A DNA stretch of 64,000 nucleotides from Ferruginibacter sp. (GCA_016786725.1 JAEUVU010000022.1:1-64000); one strand, 5' to 3'; shown: positions 16,887 to 25,232, numbered from the stretch's first letter. The notes: a model not told the origin generated them from the sequence alone. Translations and numbers: made by a program.

Positions 16887-19742
16887 TTAAAACGGCCGGT
16901 TTCCTCCGCCAGGGCCAAACATCCTGTCGCCCCTGTTCTGATTAGTGCTGGTATTTGCTACACCAAAATTTTTAAGGCTGTAGGTAAATGTCAGCATAAA
17001 ATATTGCTGCAACACTTTGGTCTGGGCATCGGTAACCTCAGTGCCTGTTACAGTTCTTGTGATACTCTGGTTTTGCTTTAAAAGGTCGAATACTGAAAGT
17101 TTTAATTCTGCTGCTTTATTTTTCAGGAATTTTTTCCCGATGGCAGCATTCCATAACCAAAACCGTTGATCAAGGTCGCCGCTGTAAATATTTCCGGAAA
17201 CATCGTTCTGTATAAACCATCCTTTTTTATTAAGCAAATTAACCTGTGCGCCAATAGCCTGATTCAGATACTCTGTAGTAGTATTATTGCTGTTATTTGT
17301 TTTAGAGTTATTATAGTTTGCATTGTAAGACAAATTGAAATCCACATACTCACTTATATTGCTTGCCAGTACTATGCCTCCGTTATATGTATAACTGTTT
17401 GTAAAGGTATTTTGATAATCTACCAGTCCCGGTAACCTTGAATAAGAGAAGCCGGCATTTATGTTGAAAGTGCTTTTGATAAATTTAAGCGGCATACTGT
17501 AAGTAAAAAATGTACGCAGGCTCCGGTAACCATCCAGGTTTACCGGTTTGGTAAACTGTGTGTTTGTATCTAAATACACTTTATTAATAATGGTATCCTT
17601 TTTCCGCAGGAAATAAGTTGCATTGGAAATATAATTGCTGGTGGTTTGCAAAAACAAATTGGCAAAAAAGCTTTTACTTGTTTTCGAATTGGTATAAGCA
17701 TAACGGCCCGATAAGAAATGTGTGTATGATTGTTTCAGATCAGGATTACCGCTGCTTACATACAATGGGTTGCTGTTGTTTATCACATCCTGCAACTGGG
17801 TAACAGAAGGAAAATTAACTGATGCCCTGTAAAATACACGAACATTTACATTGGCATTTAATTTTTTGCGCCACATTAAATTAGGGAGCACATTGGCAAA
17901 TGTTTGATCAACAAAAGACTTCGTTGGAAAAATGCGTTCGCTCTGTAATTTGGAAGCCTGGAAGTTTACGCCAAACGAAAGCTGCTCATCCCTGCTTTGC
18001 CCCAGCCGGTAATTTACGCCAACATTATTGGTGGTAATGGTATTATCAAAGCGGTTAGAGAGCGAAGTGTCAAACACGCTGTACTTTGATCCATCGTAAG
18101 AAAAGTTTTGCTGATCAGCTTTGTTTTTTTGTACTGATAAGTTGTAATCAAACTGTAATTGCCCTTTTTTACCAATGGGTTCTGTGTAGGCAATATTACC
18201 ACCAATAGTTTGGCCGTTTGTATTGTTATCTATAAACCTGTTCTGCAAAGAATCATAGGCAAATACACCCAACGAATCATAAAAACGATACCTGCTGTCG
18301 GCAATTGATTCCCCATCATTCTTTGTGAAAGTGGTATTAAATCCGAGAGATAATGTGCGGCCCCTTTTTGCAAAAGCATGGCGGTATAGTATATTGGTTC
18401 TTATGTTAAACCCGTTCCTGTCTGAAGTGGATTTTGGAGTTATTGAATTGCTCACCGAATCTGCAATACCTTCCCATACGTTTTGTGATGAAAAACCATT
18501 GGAACTGTATTTTTGAAAGCTCACATTGGGAATTATAAACAGTGAATTGGATGAATCTATTTTATACTCTAACCGCATATTAAGGCGGTGATTGGTATTA
18601 TCTGTTGCAGAGGTACTTTTCTGCAGGCTAAAACGGTTTTTAGGGTCGCCGAATGTTTCTGTGCTGATAACACTTTCATTATTATTGTGACTGTTGTTAA
18701 AAAAATAGCTGCCGGTAAGCGTTAATTTTTTATTGTACACATTGCTGAAGTTGATACCGAAGGCGTTGGTTTTACTGATACCACTTGATTGGCCAACATT
18801 AAAATTATCACCGCCGCCTCCAAAATTTCCACCACCGCCTCTTCCGCCGCCACGATTACCACCACTACTGCTGGTTACACCCAGCAGGTCCTGCGATGCA
18901 AAATTCTGCTGATTGATATTGTTGAAATTGGCTACAAATGAAAGCCGCCTGTCGCCCTTAAAAAAACTAACATTACCGCCTCCGGCATAACGGCCATCAG
19001 TTCCTGCGCCTGCATATATTCTTCCAAACTGGCCGTTTTTAATCCCTGATTTGGTAACTATATTAACTGTCTTTACTGAGTTGCCGTCATCAAAACCTGT
19101 TAGCTGGGCCTGGTCGCTCAATCTGTCAAATACCTGGATCTTATCAATAACCGAAGCCGGTAAATTTTTAAGCGCTGCAGTTGCATCATCTCCAAAAAAC
19201 TCCCTGCCATCAACCGTTACTTTTCTTACCTGCTCACCCATGGCAGTTACCGTGCCGTCTTTACCCACTACCACGCCTGGTAATTTTTTTATCATATCCT
19301 CTGCAGTAGCATCCGGGTTTACCTTAAACTGGCCGGCGCTGTATTCGGTAGTATCGCCCTTTTGCCTGGCAGGTGCAGCTTTGGCCACAACGGTCACATC
19401 TCCTAAATCAGTTGCAACTTTTGCTAAACTAAAACTAAGTGGAGTAGTATTGCTTGCCTGCAGGTTAACACGCTGTTCAACTTTTTCGTAGCCGCTAAAG
19501 CTGATATTTAGCCTGTAGCCTCCTGCATTCAGATTATTGAAGGTAAAATTTCCTGATTTATCAGTAACCACCATTTTTGACTGAGATGAATCTCTGGCCG
19601 AAACAAGTTTTACGGTAGCGCCAACTACGGCTGATTTGTCGCCATTGTCGGCAACTTTACCTTTAAGTGATATGTCCTGTCCGTTTGCAATTACAGCCGC
19701 AAGGCTGAAAATTGCTGCTAATAGTACCTTTCCTGGTCTCAT
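16887..19742 (-). CDS. Outer-membrane beta-barrel receptor with carboxypeptidase-regulatory-like domain
   Basis: This 951-residue protein has an N-terminal signal peptide (to about residue 22, IANGQ). A carboxypeptidase-regulatory-like beta-sandwich follows (about 25-110, KGKVADNGDKSAVVGATVKL). Next comes a plug-like domain (about 125-230, with DMIKKLPGVVVGKDGTV and GREFFGDDATAAL), then a long beta-barrel of Asn/Ser/Phe-rich strands. A Gly/Asn-rich insert (around 295-320) lies early in the barrel. No TonB box was identified. The gene heads a minus-strand operon whose next gene is an ECF sigma factor, a layout typical of outer-membrane sensing. The substrate is unknown. Confidence 0.85.
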   Translation of the reverse strand: MRPGKVLLAAIFSLAAVIANGQDISLKGKVADNGDKSAVVGATVKLVSARDSSQSKMVVTDKSGNFTFNNLNAGGYRLNISFSGYEKVEQRVNLQASNTTPLSFSLAKVATDLGDVTVVAKAAPARQKGDTTEYSAGQFKVNPDATAEDMIKKLPGVVVGKDGTVTAMGEQVRKVTVDGREFFGDDATAALKNLPASVIDKIQVFDRLSDQAQLTGFDDGNSVKTVNIVTKSGIKNGQFGRIYAGAGTDGRYAGGGNVSFFKGDRRLSFVANFNNINQQNFASQDLLGVTSSSGGNRGGGRGGGGNFGGGGDNFNVGQSSGISKTNAFGINFSNVYNKKLTLTGSYFFNNSHNNNESVISTETFGDPKNRFSLQKSTSATDNTNHRLNMRLEYKIDSSNSLFIIPNVSFQKYSSNGFSSQNVWEGIADSVSNSITPKSTSDRNGFNIRTNILYRHAFAKRGRTLSLGFNTTFTKNDGESIADSRYRFYDSLGVFAYDSLQNRFIDNNTNGQTIGGNIAYTEPIGKKGQLQFDYNLSVQKNKADQQNFSYDGSKYSVFDTSLSNRFDNTITTNNVGVNYRLGQSRDEQLSFGVNFQASKLQSERIFPTKSFVDQTFANVLPNLMWRKKLNANVNVRVFYRASVNFPSVTQLQDVINNSNPLYVSSGNPDLKQSYTHFLSGRYAYTNSKTSKSFFANLFLQTTSNYISNATYFLRKKDTIINKVYLDTNTQFTKPVNLDGYRSLRTFFTYSMPLKFIKSTFNINAGFSYSRLPGLVDYQNTFTNSYTYNGGIVLASNISEYVDFNLSYNANYNNSKTNNSNNTTTEYLNQAIGAQVNLLNKKGWFIQNDVSGNIYSGDLDQRFWLWNAAIGKKFLKNKAAELKLSVFDLLKQNQSITRTVTGTEVTDAQTKVLQQYFMLTFTYSLKNFGVANTSTNQNRGDRMFGPGGGNRPF

Positions 19743-19958
19743 AAATTTTCTTTAGTATGCCATATTAGACGGCAGCTTTTAAAAAAACTGGCGGTGATAA
19801 TAAAAATTTTTCAACCTTTTAGATCCGGCAATATCGTGCCAAAGCAGCGGTTGAGAGCTTATTTTGTCCTGTAACAGATAATCTTATAAAAGTTAAAATA
19901 CCTGCTGGTTTGTATTTTTAAATTAACTTGCAGCCCTAAAAAATTAAATAGACGAATT

Positions 19959-20465
19959 ATGGAATATGGCAAATTGGTATCAGTAACGGGCATGCCGGGC
20001 TTGTTTGAATTATTATCTTCAAAAGCCGACGGAGGTGTGGTAAAATCGCTGGAAGATAAGAGCACAAAATTTGTAAGCACAAGGGTACACCAGTTCTCTC
20101 ATTTGGAGAGTATTGAGGTATTTACAACCGGCGAAAATGTGAACCTGGTGGATGTGTTTACTGCTATGACTACAAGTACCGAAAAACTGCCAGCCGAAAG
20201 TGATGCAGCTGCTGTTAAAAAATATTTTGAAAAGGTTTATCCAACCATGGATTTCAGCCGTGTGTATGCCAGCGATATGAAGAAGATGGTGAAATGGTTT
20301 GGCATCTTAAAATCCAATGAGGTGGAGATCAAATTATCTGAATTACCAGCAGAAGCAGAAAGTGGCGCTGTGGTAGAAAACAAACCAAAAGCTGTGGAAA
20401 CAAAAGCTGTTGCTGTAAAAAATGCGCCAGCCAAAAAGATAAATACACCGAGGAAGATGGCATAA
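19959..20465 (+). CDS. DUF5606 protein
   Basis: This 168-residue protein matches the DUF5606 pattern seen in Bacteroidota: MEYGKLVSVTGMPGLFELLSSK, then GGVVKSLEDKSTKFVS, then a middle KKYFEKVYPTMDFSRVYASDMKKMVKWFGIL. The C-terminal tail (about 130-168) is Lys/Ala/Pro-rich and probably disordered. Cytoplasmic; function unknown. The stop is 10 nt before the left arm of the GIY-YIG inverted-repeat element, which therefore sits immediately behind it. Confidence 0.85.
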   Translation: MEYGKLVSVTGMPGLFELLSSKADGGVVKSLEDKSTKFVSTRVHQFSHLESIEVFTTGENVNLVDVFTAMTTSTEKLPAESDAAAVKKYFEKVYPTMDFSRVYASDMKKMVKWFGILKSNEVEIKLSELPAEAESGAVVENKPKAVETKAVAVKNAPAKKINTPRKMA

Positions 20466-20475
20466 TTTGGTTTCT

Positions 20476-20900
20476 GTCATTTCGACGATAGGAGAAATCT
20501 GTAAAACTGAAACAATGAAAGTTTCTAAAACCGTTTACTCCGTTTATATTTTAACCAATTTTACTAAAACAGTTTTATATATTGGCGTAACCAATAATTT
20601 GCAGCAACGACTTGTTGAACACTATTTAGAAAAAGACAATCCGCTTTCCAATTCATTTACTTCAGCATACAAAGTTATTTACCTGGTTTATTATGAGGAT
20701 TATGACTATGTGAATGACGCTATTGCCAGAGAGAAAGAAATTAAAAAATGGCGAAGAGAGAAAAAGGATTATACTTATTGATAGTACAAATCCCGAAAGA
20801 GAATTTTTGAATAAAGAATTACTTGGTGAATGGCCTCCATCAGAAGCCTATCACAGAAAATATCAATAATGTTTTAGATTTCTCCTATCGTCGAAATGAC
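20476..20900. mobile_element. GIY-YIG element with 25-bp perfect inverted repeats
   Basis: A perfect 25-bp inverted repeat (20476-20500 and 20876-20900, outer ends GTCATTTCGACG and CGTCGAAATGAC) brackets one gene for a GIY-YIG nuclease. The whole unit is 425 bp. It is placed directly between the end of the DUF5606 gene and the start of the M3 peptidase gene and interrupts neither. The arrangement resembles a REP-associated nuclease unit or a minimal mobile element; no target-site duplication is obvious. Confidence 0.75.
20515..20781 (+). CDS. GIY-YIG nuclease, C-terminus frameshifted
   Basis: I start at the ATG at 20515; an upstream in-frame TTG lies inside or before the repeat arm. The 88-residue product has the GIY-YIG hallmark SVYILTN, then VLYIGVTNNLQQRLVEH, then a helix REKEIKKWRREKKD, and ends early after DYTY. 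In a shifted frame just downstream, a continuing peptide is encoded (LIDSTNPEREFLNKELL...) that matches the usual C-terminus of such proteins and stops at 20869. One extra base near 20773 would explain it. The catalytic domain may still be intact. Single-domain GIY-YIG proteins cut DNA; the target here is unknown. Confidence 0.8.
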   Translation: MKVSKTVYSVYILTNFTKTVLYIGVTNNLQQRLVEHYLEKDNPLSNSFTSAYKVIYLVYYEDYDYVNDAIAREKEIKKWRREKKDYTY

Positions 20901-20914
20901 AAAAAAAGCAACTC

Positions 20915-22633
20915 ATGATTATGTACACAGCCGATATAAAAAAACTTCCCCGCCATTTTATACCAGCAGATTTTGTTATTACAGACTGGCAAAGCCTTGA
21001 ACCTTTTTTTAAAGACCTGCTCGACAGGAATATTGAAACCAAGGCTGATCTCGAAAAATGGCTGCAAGATCAAAGTGAACTGGAGGCATTGGTTAGTGAA
21101 GATGCCTGCTGGCGGCAGATAAAAATGACCTGCGATACTGAGAACAAATCGTTGGAAGAAGCTTTTACTTTCTTCTGCATGGAAATTCAACCAAAGATCC
21201 AGCCGTTTGCTGATGCGTTGAACAAAAAGCTGGTTAATCACCCGCTTGTAAAAGACCTGGATGCTGAAAAATATTTTACCTACCTGCGCAGCATGCGCAA
21301 GAGCATAGAATTGTTCAGGGAAGAAAATATTCCTTTACAGGCAGAGCTTTCGGTAATGCAGCAGCAGTATGGTGTTATCTCTGGTAAAATGACTGTTACC
21401 GTGAACGGAACGGAATATACTTTACAACAGGCCGCCAAATTTTTGGAAAGCCCTGACAGAAATTTAAGAGAAGAAGTTTATCGCAAAATAAATGAAAGAA
21501 GATTGGTTGATAAAGACGCATTGAATGAACTTTATGATAAGCTGATCGAAAAAAGAAACCAGGAAGCCATTAATGCAGGTTTTGAAAATTATCGTGATTA
21601 CCGTTTTAAAGAACTGGGCCGGTTTGATTATACCAAAGAAGACTGTTTCAAATTTCATGAAGCGGTAAAACAACATGTGTTGCCATTGGTAAACATCATC
21701 TATCAAAACAAAAAGGAAAAACTTGGGCTTGCTACTTTACGGCCCTGGGATATTGAAGCAGAGCCTGCCGGCATAAAACCTTTAATGCCGTTTAATACCA
21801 GTGATGAACTGATAGAAAAATCAATTGCCTGTTTTAACAAGCTTCGCCCTTTCTTTGGTGATTGCCTTACAAAAATGCAGGAGCTAAAGCACCTTGACCT
21901 GGAAAGCCGCAAGGGCAAAGCTCCGGGAGGATATAACTGTCCCCTGGCAGAAAGCGGCGCCCCTTTTATTTTTATGAATGCTGCCGGGCAAATGCAGGAT
22001 GTTACCACCATGCTGCATGAAGGTGGTCATGCGGTGCATTCTTTTTTAGCGCATCCATTAGAACTGAATGGATTTAAAGAATACCCAATGGAAATTGCTG
22101 AAGTGGCCAGCATGGCGATGGAGCTGATGAGTATGGATGAGTGGGAAACTTTTTTTACAGATGCAACAGACCTTAAAAGAGCAAAAGAGCATCAGTTAGA
22201 AAGAGTAATAACTATTTTCCCATGGATCGCCATCATTGATAAGTTTCAGCATTGGGTGTACGAAAATCCTGCTCATACCCATGAAGAACGTACAATCAGC
22301 TGGAATGCAATACTGAAAGAATTCCAGGATGACATTATTGATTACAGCGGACTGGAAGCTTACCGCAGCAATAGCTGGCAACGCCAGTTACATTTATTTG
22401 AAGTGCCTTTTTACTACATTGAATACGGTATAGCACAATTGGGCGCTATCGGCATGTGGATGCAGTTTAAAGAAAATAAAGAGCAGGCGATGGATAATTA
22501 TTGCAAAGCGCTTGCTTTAGGCGGCACCAAAACCTTACCTCAATTATTTGAAACAGCGGGATTGACATTTGATTTTAGCCCGGCAAAGATAAAGGTGTTG
22601 ATGGAGTTTGTTCAATCAGAAATGAATCGCTGA
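20915..22633 (+). CDS. M3 family oligoendopeptidase
   Basis: This 572-residue cytoplasmic zinc metallopeptidase has the motif HEGGH at about 368-372 with catalytic Glu 369; the downstream acidic segment (EIAE, about 393-396) supplies the third ligand. The N-terminal helical half and the PepF-like size fit the oligoendopeptidase branch. It degrades short peptides in the cytoplasm. The start could be either of two Met codons 6 nt apart. It begins 14 nt after the GIY-YIG element and has no evident partner gene. A palindromic region follows (22653-22713). Confidence 0.9.
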   Translation: MIMYTADIKKLPRHFIPADFVITDWQSLEPFFKDLLDRNIETKADLEKWLQDQSELEALVSEDACWRQIKMTCDTENKSLEEAFTFFCMEIQPKIQPFADALNKKLVNHPLVKDLDAEKYFTYLRSMRKSIELFREENIPLQAELSVMQQQYGVISGKMTVTVNGTEYTLQQAAKFLESPDRNLREEVYRKINERRLVDKDALNELYDKLIEKRNQEAINAGFENYRDYRFKELGRFDYTKEDCFKFHEAVKQHVLPLVNIIYQNKKEKLGLATLRPWDIEAEPAGIKPLMPFNTSDELIEKSIACFNKLRPFFGDCLTKMQELKHLDLESRKGKAPGGYNCPLAESGAPFIFMNAAGQMQDVTTMLHEGGHAVHSFLAHPLELNGFKEYPMEIAEVASMAMELMSMDEWETFFTDATDLKRAKEHQLERVITIFPWIAIIDKFQHWVYENPAHTHEERTISWNAILKEFQDDIIDYSGLEAYRSNSWQRQLHLFEVPFYYIEYGIAQLGAIGMWMQFKENKEQAMDNYCKALALGGTKTLPQLFETAGLTFDFSPAKIKVLMEFVQSEMNR

Positions 22634-22652
22634 TTAGCTTGATTGAAAACCC

Positions 22653-22713
22653 GGTTTCGCAGATCAGATCCTTAAACTATGCATCATGCTAAAGTTTAAG
22701 GCATCAGCGAAAT
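22653..22713. repeat. Imperfect inverted repeat between convergent genes
   Basis: Inner arms CCTTAAACT (22670-22678) and AGTTTAAGG (22693-22701) pair perfectly; the outer parts TTTCGC (22655-22660) and GCGAAA (22707-22712) pair as well, with bulges between them. The element fills the gap between the convergent M3 peptidase and Fur genes. It could end both transcripts or be a relic of a repeat. Confidence 0.55.
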
Positions 22714-22743
22714 CAAAATAATTACTCAAATCTGCAATTATTA

Positions 22744-23157
22744 TTATTTACATGCATCACATATCCCGCTTACCACTACATCGGTTTGCTTCTGCGTAAA
22801 CCCTTTGGGCAATTTTACTTCAGGAATTGAAACATGCTCTAAACAGATCGTTTTATCACAAACATCGCAGATAAAATGCACATGGTTATCGTGGTGATGG
22901 CCTGCTTCGCAATTGTCTTTACACAATGCGTATAAAATAGAGTTATCAGTTGTTGGTATATTATGAATGATGCCTTTCTCCACAAATGTTTGCAGCGTTC
23001 TGTAAACCGTAACCCTGTCGTAGCTGCCATCGGTACTTTTTTCAATATCAGCATGAGCGAGGGCCCCTTCACTGTTTAAAAACAGTTCCAATATCTTTTT
23101 GCGGCTTTCTGTTACACTAAGCTGGTTTTTCTTCAGTATGTTGAGTAATGCTTCCAT
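22744..23157 (-). CDS. Fur/Zur-family metal-responsive repressor
   Basis: This 137-residue protein is of the Fur family. The N-terminal winged helix has LSVTESRKKILELFLN and DRVTVYRTLQTFVEKGIIHN; the C-terminal dimer domain has His-rich HHHDNHVHFICDVCD and a terminal CDACK, i.e. two Cys pairs that bind structural zinc. It represses genes for metal uptake or handling. The gene lies 6 nt downstream of the SCO gene and near a candidate palindromic operator in front of the MerC gene, so zinc (Zur-like) or another metal is plausible, but the metal cannot be decided from the sequence. Confidence 0.9.
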   Translation of the reverse strand: MEALLNILKKNQLSVTESRKKILELFLNSEGALAHADIEKSTDGSYDRVTVYRTLQTFVEKGIIHNIPTTDNSILYALCKDNCEAGHHHDNHVHFICDVCDKTICLEHVSIPEVKLPKGFTQKQTDVVVSGICDACK

Positions 23158-23163
23158 GATTTT

Positions 23164-23901
23164 TTAATTGGGGTCGCTGCTGAAACCGTTCATGAATCTT
23201 TTGCTGGTGATCTTTTCTTTCAGCAAACCTTTAATATCAGCAATCAGTTTATCAACTTCCTCATTATTCAATCCATCATAAACCATTCCACGTACCCTGC
23301 GTTGCTTATCCACCAAAGCAAAAAACTGTGTATGCAGAAACTGATCTTTTATTTGCATGGAATCAGGCTTTCCATTATCTATGCCATAACTCTGCCTGGC
23401 CATTTTATAAAGCGTTGCTTTATCTCCCGTAACAAAATTCCAATTAGGGTTTTGCATTTTTACTTTTGAGTTTTGACTTGTTGTATCGTATTCAATTTTA
23501 TAAGAGCCATCGGCATTTCTTTCAAGTTTGCCATTAATCATTTTTGCTTCGTACGCTTTCAGCAACGGAACCGAATCAACTTCAGGCATACAGGTATGCG
23601 ACAGGATCATAAAGTCCGGTTCATCTTTAAATGCTTCAAAAACCCGGCGCATGTTTGCATTCATTTTGGGGCATATGCCTTTGCATGTTGTAAAAAAATA
23701 TTCAGCCACATATACTTTGCCATCCACTTCCCGCTGCGTAATTTTTTTTCCATCCTGGTTTACAAATGAAAAATCCGCAACATTATCAATCCTTATCGGC
23801 AGGTTTGATTTTGAAAAATCATAATCATTGAAAAGGAACAGATAAAAAGCCCCAAGCAACACAATAAAAAATCCTCCATAGATTAAAACCCGCTTACGCA
23901 T
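23164..23901 (-). CDS. SCO1/SenC family copper chaperone-like protein
   Basis: I start at the ATG ending at 23901 (six codons inside the longest frame), because a Bacteroidota -7 element lies at 23917-23924. The product has one TM anchor (about 4-24) and a thioredoxin-like domain with the CxxxCP motif TTCKGICP (Cys about 73 and 77) and a later His in FLHTQFF, the standard copper ligands of SCO proteins. These proteins deliver copper to cytochrome oxidase or maintain its cysteines on the periplasmic face. A roughly 25-residue polar insert (ERNADGSYKIEYDTTSQN) is present. It is followed by the Fur gene, which suggests metal-dependent control. Confidence 0.9.
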   Translation of the reverse strand: MRKRVLIYGGFFIVLLGAFYLFLFNDYDFSKSNLPIRIDNVADFSFVNQDGKKITQREVDGKVYVAEYFFTTCKGICPKMNANMRRVFEAFKDEPDFMILSHTCMPEVDSVPLLKAYEAKMINGKLERNADGSYKIEYDTTSQNSKVKMQNPNWNFVTGDKATLYKMARQSYGIDNGKPDSMQIKDQFLHTQFFALVDKQRRVRGMVYDGLNNEEVDKLIADIKGLLKEKITSKRFMNGFSSDPN

Positions 23902-23916
23902 ACTTAAATATTTCAG

Positions 23917-23924
23917 CAAATTTA
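23917..23924 (-). promoter_or_regulatory. Bacteroidota -7 element for SCO-Fur operon
   Basis: On the minus strand the sequence reads TAAATTTG, matching TAnnTTTG, 16 nt before the proposed ATG at 23901. No good -33 TTTG at the proper distance was found, so support is moderate. Confidence 0.4.
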
Positions 23925-23982
23925 CGGTGCTTTAGGCTTTTACGTCTTACGATTAAGGAAGTTAGAATTTACGGGGTGGGAC

Positions 23983-24003
23983 ATTTGCAACATTATTGCA
24001 AAT
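23983..24003 (+). promoter_or_regulatory. Candidate Fur/Zur operator (ATTTGCAA-N5-TTGCAAAT)
   Basis: A perfect 8-bp inverted repeat with a 5-nt centre overlaps the -33 element and spacer of the MerC promoter. A Fur-family gene lies about 0.8 kb away on the other strand. Binding there would block RNA polymerase. Confidence 0.6.
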
Positions 24004-24015
24004 TTCCTATCTTTG
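23984..24015 (+). promoter_or_regulatory. Promoter of the MerC gene
   Basis: TTTG at 23984-23987 and TATCTTTG at 24008-24015 are separated by 20 nt, an exact match to the Bacteroidota promoter pattern (TTTG-N19/21-TAnnTTTG). The ATG at 24027 is 12 nt downstream. It also supports choosing 24027 over a start at 23976, which lies upstream of the promoter. Confidence 0.75.
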
Positions 24016-24026
24016 CCGCCAGCTTT

Positions 24027-24416
24027 ATGAATATTAAATTAAACTGGGATGCTTTAGGCATCGGAACCTCCATACTCTGCGCCATCCATTGTGCATTGCT
24101 GCCCGCATTGCTGACTTCATTTCCGGTTTTCGGTATTAACATTGTTCACAACCTGGCTTTTGAATGGGGCATGATAGCAATTGCATTTGTAGTGGGTTCT
24201 TATTCTCTTTTTCATGGCTACGTAAAACACCACCGTACCCTGGCGCCTTTTATAGTTTTTACTGTCGGCTTTGCTTTTCTTTTATTAAAACAGTTTTTTA
24301 CTGAGTACGAAACTGTGCTTTTGATAATTGCAGTATGCTTTATCATCAGTGCTCATTTTTATAATTACCGCCTTTGCCATCGCAGCAAATGTACTTCTCC
24401 GCATCATAAGCATTAA
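24027..24416 (+). CDS. MerC domain membrane protein
   Basis: I start at the ATG at 24027, because the promoter lies just in front of it. The 129-residue membrane protein has about four TM helices. The first contains GIGTSILCAIHCALLPALL, with a CxxxC motif as in MerC mercury transporters, and the C-terminus is rich in Cys and His (CHRSKCTSPHHKH). MerC-like proteins move metal ions across the inner membrane. Here no mercury reductase or MerR gene is nearby; the Fur-family gene and the palindromic operator suggest zinc or copper homeostasis instead of mercury resistance. Confidence 0.85.
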   Translation: MNIKLNWDALGIGTSILCAIHCALLPALLTSFPVFGINIVHNLAFEWGMIAIAFVVGSYSLFHGYVKHHRTLAPFIVFTVGFAFLLLKQFFTEYETVLLIIAVCFIISAHFYNYRLCHRSKCTSPHHKH

Positions 24417-24478
24417 GGGGCATCTGTTAATCGTTAATTGTTGAAGAACATTTATATTTATACTTCAAACTAACTTGT

Positions 24479-24907
24479 ATGGGAAAGGTTGTTTCCATTT
24501 TAGCGGTCGTATTGATATTATTTACTTCTGCTACAGCACAAAATAAAGACGAACAAACCATCCGTTCGCTTATTGAAGAGCAGCGGCTGTCCTGGAATAC
24601 AGGCAACCTGGAAAAATTTATGGAAACCTACTGGGAAAACGATTCACTGATGTTTATTGGCAAAAGCGGCATTACTTATGGCTGGCAGAAAACACTGGAT
24701 AATTATAAGAAGGGCTATCCGGATACTGCAGCCATGGGCAAACTTGATTTTGAGCTGTTGGAAATTAAAAGATTATCGGTGATGTATTTTTTTGTGGTTG
24801 GTAAATGGCATTTAACACGAAGCGTTGGTGATGTGGGCGGACATTTTACTTTACTCTTCAAAAAAGTAAAAAACAAATGGGTGATTGTGGCCGATCACAG
24901 CAGTTAG
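24479..24907 (+). CDS. Secreted SnoaL/DUF4440-like protein
   Basis: This 142-residue protein has a signal peptide (MGKVVSILAVVLILFTSATAQ). The mature part has the NTF2-like pattern: a first helix DEQTIRSLIEEQRLSWNTGNLEKFMETYWENDSLMFIG, then GWQKTLDNYKKGYP, and a final sheet ending in FTLLFKKVKNKWVIVADHSS, as in DUF4440 proteins. These often form dimers with a hydrophobic pocket; the reaction or ligand is unknown. It is a single gene between MerC and a convergent small membrane protein. Confidence 0.8.
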   Translation: MGKVVSILAVVLILFTSATAQNKDEQTIRSLIEEQRLSWNTGNLEKFMETYWENDSLMFIGKSGITYGWQKTLDNYKKGYPDTAAMGKLDFELLEIKRLSVMYFFVVGKWHLTRSVGDVGGHFTLLFKKVKNKWVIVADHSS

Positions 24908-24944
24908 AAAAAGTCACTGGTCATTAAGTCATTGAAAGTACAAA

Positions 24945-25229
24945 CTACAATTTCCATTTACGTTTTAAGTGAATAATAAGTACAACAAAACTTATCAGCA
25001 GGAAAATATAATAACAATAGTTTTTCCAATCGGGCTTATCTTCAAAAAAAGCAAATCCTTTATAGATACCTATAAACACATTTACCATCATCCATATCAG
25101 AACAATGGCAACTGTATTGATGATTCTTACCAGGAACTCCCTTGTTTCGTCTTCCATTCCCATATTACCCCCATCCCCTAAAGGGGGGTTATGAGGTTTG
25201 ATAAAATTACTTAAAACCGGGGTTTGCAT
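24945..25229 (-). CDS. Two-TM small membrane protein; N-terminus overlaps a repeat
   Basis: The product (94 residues from the ATG ending at 25229, or 72 from the ATG ending at 25163) has two hydrophobic helices (RIINTVAIVLIWMMVNVFIGIY and YYIFLLISFVVLIIHL) and a Lys-rich end. The first 22 residues of the longer form are encoded by a CCCCTAAAGGGG-type repeat. The longer start directly follows the stop of the GH25 gene in an A-rich context, so both starts are possible. It is probably co-transcribed with GH25. The function is not recognised. Confidence 0.6.
   Translation of the reverse strand: MQTPVLSNFIKPHNPPLGDGGNMGMEDETREFLVRIINTVAIVLIWMMVNVFIGIYKGFAFFEDKPDWKNYCYYIFLLISFVVLIIHLKRKWKL
25175..25186. 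repeat. CCCCTAAAGGGG palindrome (second copy of family)
   Basis: The same 12-bp palindrome as in the 9231-9312 element lies in the 5' part of the small membrane protein gene and is read through as protein if the long start is used. Confidence 0.6.
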
Positions 25230-25232
25230 TTT

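Noticed and set aside
20467..20514. Upstream TTG start of the GIY-YIG gene and an operon with DUF5606
   Set aside because: The extra codons run through the inverted-repeat arm; the element is a unit of its own.
23164..23919. SCO gene start at 23919
   Set aside because: It would overlap the -7 element at 23917-23924; the ATG ending at 23901 fits the promoter better.
24027..24416. Mercury-resistance operon
   Set aside because: Only a MerC-type protein is present; no MerR, MerA, MerT or MerP genes, and a Fur-family regulator is nearby.
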